Made by a program: the position numbers and the translations under genes
Notes under the pieces: model-generated
What the model was told of the DNA's origin: nothing
Databases searched by the model: none
Seen by the model: the letters and a program-made list of their open reading frames with translations, nothing else
Assembly (NCBI GenBank): GCA_030620695.1
Contig: JAUXEA010000002.1
Span: 1 to 17,559, forward strand
Reading direction: 5' to 3'
DNA from: Candidatus Aenigmatarchaeota archaeon
GTDB taxonomy: Archaea > Aenigmatarchaeota > Aenigmatarchaeia > QMZS01
DNA: 17,559 nt
In this document: positions 13,313-17,559 of the stretch, one piece after another
How positions within the stretch are numbered: position 1 is the stretch's first letter
Layout: every line of letters begins with the position of its first letter

Positions 13313-14734
13313 ATGGATAGAATAAAATATAGAGATACCAATGGAATATCTCCAGAAGTTACAAGAAGAGAGGCTATATTAAACAGTCAGCCACCCAGTG
13401 GTGGTTTATATGTTCCTACTGAAATACCTAAATTTTCTAAAAGAGAAATAGAATCTCTTAGAGGGGTGGATCTTCCAGAAATTGGTTATTGTGTTATGTC
13501 AAAGTTTCTTAAAGGTGAGATTCCTGATGATTATATTCAAAAGATATGTGAAGACGCCCTGAATTACCCAATACCCATTGAACAAGTACATAATGGAGTT
13601 TATACAGAGAGGCAAGGGATAGGACCAACAGGTGCTTTTAAAGATACAGCAGCAAGAATTCTGGCAAGAGAGGCAAGTTATTACATTCAGCAAGAAAGTG
13701 ATAGTGAATTTTGGCTCTTAGTTGCTACTTCAGGAGATACAGGTGCTGCAATTAGAAGTGGATTTCATAAAGTGCCTGGAATTAATGTAATTATTTTGTA
13801 CCCGAAAAACAATGTAACTGAGACCCAAGCAGCTCTTATGGATAGATATGGTGAGAACATAATAGCTTTGGCATGTGATGGTCCATTCGGTGATCTTCAG
13901 GAAATATGTATGACTGCTTTTTCAGATCCAGATTTAAAAAGATTTAATTTATTCTCTGCAAACTCAATAAATATAGGTAGAGCACAACCACAGATTATCC
14001 ATGCAATTATTCCCTTAACTGATGATAGAGTGATGGAAAGTGGAAAGGACCCTTATTACGTAATTCCTGGTGGAAACCTTGGGCATACTTATGCATTCTT
14101 ATTAGCAAGAGAAATGGAAGCTTTTGATAGTAATGTTATTGTTGCAAATAATTCCAACAATGTTTTTGACAGGTTTCTAAAAACTGGAAAGTATGAAGTT
14201 CAAGATGTTGTTAAAACTATTTCAAATGCCATGGATGTTGATGATCCAAGCAATGCCAGAAGAATATTTGATATGTTTGGTGGAAGGCTTATTAGAGATA
14301 AGAAATATATTACCAAAACAGGTAAGGAAAAATTAGTATGTAGAATTGACAAGATGCCAGACCTTGAAAAAATGAGAGAAATTATATATTCAACTACTGT
14401 CAGTGATGAAGAAACAAAAAAAACCATCAAAGAACTTTATGATGAACATAACATAATTTTTGAACCGCATGGTGGAGTAGGTGCTACGGCAGCAAAAAGA
14501 TTTGCCCCTATTTTAGAAAAAAACAGGAAGATTGTTACGATGGCAACAGCTCATCAAGGGAAATTTCCTGAAGTACTTGAAGAGATTGGTATACAAGTGG
14601 AGACTCCTGATTATATGAAAGATGCGTTAAACAGACCTTCATATGCAATAAACTTTCCAAATAATTATAACGACTTTAAAAAGTTTTTACTTTCTGGAAA
14701 GGCTGAAAAAGTTATAAAGAGACAGAAAAGTTAA
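13313..14734 (+). CDS. thrC: Threonine synthase
   Basis: A PLP enzyme that converts O-phosphohomoserine to threonine. It is of the longer class with the N-terminal Thr_synth_N domain (YRDTNG, then PPSGGLYVPTEIP, residues 6-37), as in many bacteria and yeast. The PLP lysine is K110 in GPTGAFKDTAARI. The substrate/PLP phosphate segments are ATSGDTGAA (from 138), the PGGNLGHTYAFLLA region (family SGNFGN--AG, here altered) and PHGGVGATAAKRF near the C-terminus (family DPHTAVG). The 473-aa length is normal. No homoserine kinase or dehydrogenase gene adjoins it, so the organism may import or scavenge precursors, or encode them elsewhere. It stands alone between its own promoter and a convergent protease gene. 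Confidence 0.92.
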   Translation: MDRIKYRDTNGISPEVTRREAILNSQPPSGGLYVPTEIPKFSKREIESLRGVDLPEIGYCVMSKFLKGEIPDDYIQKICEDALNYPIPIEQVHNGVYTERQGIGPTGAFKDTAARILAREASYYIQQESDSEFWLLVATSGDTGAAIRSGFHKVPGINVIILYPKNNVTETQAALMDRYGENIIALACDGPFGDLQEICMTAFSDPDLKRFNLFSANSINIGRAQPQIIHAIIPLTDDRVMESGKDPYYVIPGGNLGHTYAFLLAREMEAFDSNVIVANNSNNVFDRFLKTGKYEVQDVVKTISNAMDVDDPSNARRIFDMFGGRLIRDKKYITKTGKEKLVCRIDKMPDLEKMREIIYSTTVSDEETKKTIKELYDEHNIIFEPHGGVGATAAKRFAPILEKNRKIVTMATAHQGKFPEVLEEIGIQVETPDYMKDALNRPSYAINFPNNYNDFKKFLLSGKAEKVIKRQKS

Positions 14735-14776
14735 AATAATTGATAATACTTTTTTAGAGAAAAATATTCATCCAAG

Positions 14777-15370
14777 TTACAAAAACATAATAACACCAAA
14801 AAGCCCGATTGCTATTGCGAAAACCAAAACCCATATTTTTCGATTATAATAGAAAACTTTTGAACCATCAAGAGGGGGAAAAGGGAGTAAATTGAAAATT
14901 GCAAGCCAAATGTTAATGCAGGCAATTCTAAACCAAATATTTATTCCTAGTATGGCTATAGGATGAATAAAATTCAATAAAATAAATAAAATACCAAGAA
15001 CAATATTTACTACAACCCCCGCAATAGATATTTTCAAAGATATATTTCTAAGTTTTTCCCTGCTGCCGCTAAAAATCCCTCTCTGGTGGATTACAACCGC
15101 ACCCGGGGCAGCAATAAGAAAACCGAACAGGGAAGAAACAACTGCAAGAATAACTCCCTTCACCCACATCTCGTAATTTGCCTGAAGCCCATATTTTCTG
15201 GCGACCTGCCTGTGACCAAATTCGTGGGAAAGAAATGAAACTGCAACAATGAATAAATATATTAACAAAGCCTCTATACTTGGTATGCCAACACCTTCAA
15301 ACAAAAACATAAATGCCACACTCAAAGCAACCCATGAAACCAAAATGTCTCTCACTTCTGTTCTATCCAT
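14777..15370 (-). CDS. M50-family (site-2 protease-like) membrane metalloprotease
   Basis: An intramembrane zinc protease of the small archaeal/bacterial M50B type. The zinc motif HEFGH is at residues 49-53 in SFLSHEFGHRQVARKYG. The second metal site is NLLPFPPLDG (160-169) with Asp168, matching the family N-x-P-x-x-LDG. About five hydrophobic helices surround them. A helix precedes HEFGH, and the VVVNIVLGILFILLNFI helix lies before the LDG motif. The ATG at 15370 gives 197 aa, typical of stand-alone members without PDZ domains. An extended reading frame upstream to 15484 lies antisense to ychF and is not credible. It diverges from ychF with only 16 bp between starts, so their promoters must lie within each other's coding sequence. 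The substrate is unknown. Confidence 0.88.
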   Translation of the reverse strand: MDRTEVRDILVSWVALSVAFMFLFEGVGIPSIEALLIYLFIVAVSFLSHEFGHRQVARKYGLQANYEMWVKGVILAVVSSLFGFLIAAPGAVVIHQRGIFSGSREKLRNISLKISIAGVVVNIVLGILFILLNFIHPIAILGINIWFRIACINIWLAIFNLLPFPPLDGSKVFYYNRKIWVLVFAIAIGLFGVIMFL

Positions 15371-15386
15371 AAAAACATTATTAATA

Positions 15387-16529
15387 ATGAAAATAGGTTT
15401 AGTAGGGAAACCAAGTTCAGGGAAGTCAACTTTTTTTAAGGCAGCAACCCTGATTGATGTGAAAATAGGGAATTTCCCTTTCACAACAATAACACCAAAC
15501 CGGGGATTTGGTTATGTGAGAGTAGAATGTGCTGAAAAGTTTTTTAATGTAAAATGCAACCCGAGACAGGGTTATTGTATTGATGGAAACAGGTTTGTTC
15601 CTGTTGAATTAGTTGATGTTGCAGGACTGGTTCCGGGAGCGCACGAGGGAAGAGGAATGGGAAACAAGTTTCTGGATGATTTAAGACAGGCAGACTGTTT
15701 AATACATGTTGTTGACGCTTCGGGAACAACAGACAGCGAGGGAAGAGAATGCATTGAACATAATCCTGCGGAAGATATTAAATTTCTTGAGGATGAATTA
15801 AATTACTGGTTTCTCTCAATCATTGAAAGAAACTGGAGAAAAATGAATGATATTAAATGTCTTGCAAAACAATTGTCCGGTTTGAAAGTTTCAGAAAAGT
15901 TAATAACAGGAATAATAAAAAAACTGGGTTTTGATGAAACTATAAAATCGTGGGATGAGGAAAAAAGATTAATTTTTTCAAAAGAAGTGAGAAAACAGGT
16001 TCAGCCTATTCTTATTGCAGCAAACAAGATTGATAAACCTGAAGCAGGTAAATGGGTTGATGAATTAATCAAACTCGGAGCAATTCCCTGCTCCGCTGAA
16101 GCGGAATTTGCATTAAAAGCCGCAGCAAAAAGCAATTTGATAAAATATATTCCAGGGGATAAAAATTTTGAGATAACAGGGCAGGTTACAGAAAAACAAA
16201 AACCTGCTCTGGAAAAAATTAAAATCATTCTGAAGAGATTTGGTTCAACAGGAGTACAGAAAATAATCAATGAGTCTGTTTTCGGAGTTTTAAAATATAT
16301 GACCATTTTCCCGGGCGGGGTGAAAAAACTTTCTGACAAGGACGGAAATGTTCTTCCAGATACTTTCCTGATGCCCCCGGGCTCAACTGCACTTGACTTT
16401 GCTTACAGAATTCATGAGGATTTTGGGAAAAAATTCATTACTGCAATAAATGTTAAAACAAAACAAAGAATTGGAAAAGACCATCTGCTAAAAGAAGGCG
16501 ATGTTATCGAACTTGTTGCTGGCAGGTAA
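15387..16529 (+). CDS. ychF: YchF/Obg-related GTPase with C-terminal TGS domain
   Basis: A translation-associated GTPase/ATPase of the archaeal YchF type. G1 is [12 protein letters not shown] (family usually GKPNVGKST, so N-V is S-S here). The switch region is [15 protein letters not shown]3 is [17 protein letters not shown] followed by [19 protein letters not shown], a hallmark of the family. G4 is AANKID. A TGS domain (about 310-380) closes the protein with [17 protein letters not shown] and [10 protein letters not shown] start it at the ATG at 15387 (MKIGLVG), giving 380 aa; the open frame back to 15249 is antisense to the protease gene. The 3' end is odd: after the stop, a hairpin repeat is followed by a second copy of the last eight codons (16646-16672). 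Confidence 0.93.
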   Translation: MKIGLVGKPSSGKSTFFKAATLIDVKIGNFPFTTITPNRGFGYVRVECAEKFFNVKCNPRQGYCIDGNRFVPVELVDVAGLVPGAHEGRGMGNKFLDDLRQADCLIHVVDASGTTDSEGRECIEHNPAEDIKFLEDELNYWFLSIIERNWRKMNDIKCLAKQLSGLKVSEKLITGIIKKLGFDETIKSWDEEKRLIFSKEVRKQVQPILIAANKIDKPEAGKWVDELIKLGAIPCSAEAEFALKAAAKSNLIKYIPGDKNFEITGQVTEKQKPALEKIKIILKRFGSTGVQKIINESVFGVLKYMTIFPGGVKKLSDKDGNVLPDTFLMPPGSTALDFAYRIHEDFGKKFITAINVKTKQRIGKDHLLKEGDVIELVAGR

Positions 16530-16550
16530 TTTGAGTGAAGAATGTTTTTT

Positions 16551-16645
16551 GGCTCGAGCCTTTTTATCCAATTCCTTCTTTTTGCAGAATGCAAAAAGGG
16601 GTGCCGTTTTTCTTCGAAAAACCAGCATACTCAATAAAAGGCTCG
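16551..16645 (+). repeat. Hairpin repeat element, copy 5, at the 3' end of ychF
   Basis: Terminal inverted repeats CGAGCCTTTTTAT (16555-16567) and ATAAAAGGCTCG (16634-16645) pair over 12 bp with one bulge. Inside are two perfect hairpins: CTTTTTGC/GCAAAAAG (16578-16585/16591-16598, loop AGAAT), then GGTGCC, then GTTTTTC/GAAAAAC (16606-16612/16616-16622, loop TTC), followed by CAG. The palindrome GGCTCGAGCC at 16551-16560 is identical to that at the right end of copy 3. The element lies between the ychF stop and the duplicated ychF tail. The left arm lacks CACTCG. Confidence 0.8.
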
Positions 16646-16672
16646 GCTATTGAAATTGTTGCAGGGAGATAA
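16646..16672 (+). pseudogene. Displaced duplicate of the ychF 3' end
   Basis: These nine codons read A-I-E-I-V-A-G-R-stop. The ychF gene itself ends [12 protein letters not shown] at 16503-16529. The two 27-nt stretches match at about 21 of 27 bases, and most differences are at third positions. The duplicate's stop abuts the stop codon of the convergent thymidine kinase (16673), a normal arrangement for tightly packed genes here. It therefore looks like the original end of ychF, separated from the gene by repeat copy 5. How the new end arose is not visible. Confidence 0.65.
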
Positions 16673-17218
16673 TTATTTTTTAACAAAACAATTTCTGCAT
16701 ACTGCTTTGTAAGTGTAAGCCCCATCCTCAGGAACTACTGCAGGAAGACCGTCTAAAACAGGGTTTTTGCCTTTATAAATTTGGGTATATACTGCATCAG
16801 GACTTTTACAAATTTCACATACAGCTTTTTTATAAATTATTTCTTCGGGTCCAAGTTCAAACAATTTTTTTATGATTGGAAACATAAGACCTTTATAATC
16901 CAGGTCCAGTCCTGTTGCTATTATCTTTGTATTATTCTTTAACAATTTGTGGATAGGTTGCACAATATCTTCATTGAACATATGGACTTCATCAATACCA
17001 ATTATCCTGTAACCCTTGTTTAATGCTTCATCAAGATTACCCACTTTTTTAGCTTCTAATTGTAATCCATTTCTTGTCCATACATTTTCATTCCGGACAT
17101 TTCTTGAAGACTGGAAAAGAGCAAAAGGAATGTCTGTGTATTTTAATGGTGCGAAGTGACTAATTAATTCAAATGATTTCCCGCTTTTCATAGGACCAAT
17201 GACTAATTTTAATCCCAT
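16673..17218 (-). CDS. tdk: Thymidine kinase (type II)
   Basis: Phosphorylates thymidine (deoxyuridine) with ATP in pyrimidine salvage. Walker A is GPMKSGKS (residues 8-15). The Walker B region is RIIGIDEVHMF (71-81; family usually DEAQF). ATGLDLDYKG is the family's GLD-D-- loop. The zinc-binding lasso domain has C134/C137 (CEIC) and C174/C177 (CRNC). At 181 aa it is normal for bacterial and archaeal TK1-like enzymes. The segment around FQSSRNVRNENVWTRNG differs from the usual K-x-D-x-R-x-x-x---SHNG pattern, so substrate handling may differ slightly. Its stop directly abuts the duplicated ychF tail. It diverges from the STT3-like gene, with 21 bp between starts. Confidence 0.9.
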   Translation of the reverse strand: MGLKLVIGPMKSGKSFELISHFAPLKYTDIPFALFQSSRNVRNENVWTRNGLQLEAKKVGNLDEALNKGYRIIGIDEVHMFNEDIVQPIHKLLKNNTKIIATGLDLDYKGLMFPIIKKLFELGPEEIIYKKAVCEICKSPDAVYTQIYKGKNPVLDGLPAVVPEDGAYTYKAVCRNCFVKK

Positions 17219-17239
17219 AATTTAATTTTAATTAAAGTT

Positions 17240-17559
17240 ATGGTGGAAGAAAATAAAGAGAAAAACAAGATTGGATTGTATGGTTCTGTGATTCTACTTA
17301 TTATTTTAATAATTGTTGCTGGTTATTCTCTACATTCTGTTTATGCAGCTTCTAGTCAGATGGCTACTCAATATGGAACAGGAATATCTACTAATTGGGC
17401 TGATGCAATGAACTGGTTAAAAGAAAATTCCCCGGAATGCACGGTTGTAGCATCCTATTGGGACCCCGGATACTGGATTGCTGCCTTGTCTGAAAGGAAA
17501 ACAGTTTTTGATGGGGGTTCACAGGGAGCAACAAAGCACACAAAACTGGAAGATTTGAA
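17240..17559 (+). CDS. STT3/AglB-like protein, short N-terminus, partial (runs off the window)
   Basis: The visible 106 residues start MVEENKEKNKIGLYG, followed by one hydrophobic helix (about 16-36), then a soluble region with NWADAMNWLKENSPECTVVASYWDPGYWIAALSERKTVFDGGS. This matches the start of the catalytic C-terminal domain of oligosaccharyltransferase STT3/AglB. The hallmark WWDYG is YWDPG here, with the following G-W--- R-V--DGG pattern intact. Full AglB has about 13 membrane helices before this motif; here a single helix precedes it. It could be a split STT3 whose membrane part is another gene, or an STT3-derived protein without transferase activity. The start ATG is the only plausible one, 21 bp from divergent tdk. 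The 3' end is missing. Confidence 0.75.
   Translation, partial: MVEENKEKNKIGLYGSVILLIILIIVAGYSLHSVYAASSQMATQYGTGISTNWADAMNWLKENSPECTVVASYWDPGYWIAALSERKTVFDGGSQGATKHTKLEDL

Noticed and set aside
15249..15386. N-terminal extension of the YchF reading frame
   Set aside because: It is antisense to the protease gene's N-terminus, and the family start MKIGLVG is at 15387.
15371..15484. N-terminal extension of the M50 protease
   Set aside because: It lies opposite the conserved G1 region of ychF, and the ATG at 15370 gives a family-typical length.

Overview
This is an AT-rich archaeal chromosome segment, most likely from a small-genome DPANN-type archaeon (Woesearchaeota/Pacearchaeota-like; the lineage is an inference from gene style, not a search). 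Archaeal evidence: GatD, a compact Pelota, archaeal Trm1, an archaeal-style YchF GTPase, a class III (archaellin/pilin-type) signal peptide, TATA boxes about 25 nt before several probable leaderless starts, and a tRNA-Arg gene whose intron sits at 37/38 with a bulge-helix-bulge splice motif. Genes are densely packed, on both strands, with gaps of 2-30 bp at many junctions and few long operons.

Layout. 1-382: a compound hairpin repeat, then three further hairpins ahead of a TATA box. 383-3053: lineage-type genes: an unrecognised 280-aa protein, a three-helix membrane/coiled-coil protein, a lysine-rich histone-H1-like protein built from a 57-bp tandem repeat, and a Cys-rich pilin-like secreted protein. 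3295-6896: gatD, a tandem SIS-domain protein, the intron-containing tRNA-Arg(CCT), and pelota 9 nt after the tRNA. 6907-9811: a helical unknown, an orotate-phosphoribosyltransferase-like protein, a DUF483-like Cys protein and a small unknown. 9991-13128: trm1, a metallo-beta-lactamase-fold protein, a CDP-alcohol phosphatidyltransferase, an RPA-like OB-fold protein and a DUF5679 zinc ribbon. 13313-17559: threonine synthase, an M50 membrane metalloprotease, YchF, thymidine kinase, and the start of a short STT3-like protein cut by the window edge.

Many of the recognised genes serve translation and its quality control (GatD, tRNA-Arg, Pelota, Trm1, YchF). The rest are nucleotide and lipid metabolism or surface functions.

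The most interesting signal is a family of structured repeats, five loci in 17.5 kb, all in the same orientation. Each has two adjacent hairpins. The junction is conserved (CACTCG on the left arm in three copies, GGTGC between the hairpins in all five), while the stem sequences differ from copy to copy yet stay complementary. In those three copies the first stem has a single unpaired T between CAC/GTG and CG../..CG. Copies sit in the tRNA intron, in frame inside the metallo-beta-lactamase gene (adding about 35 residues), just after the ychF stop codon where a second copy of the gene's last eight codons follows, and in two intergenic regions, one of them nested. This looks like a non-autonomous, hairpin-recognised element, possibly moved by an IS200/IS605- or REP-type HUH transposase in trans, or a structured RNA family. 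No transposase is present in the window.
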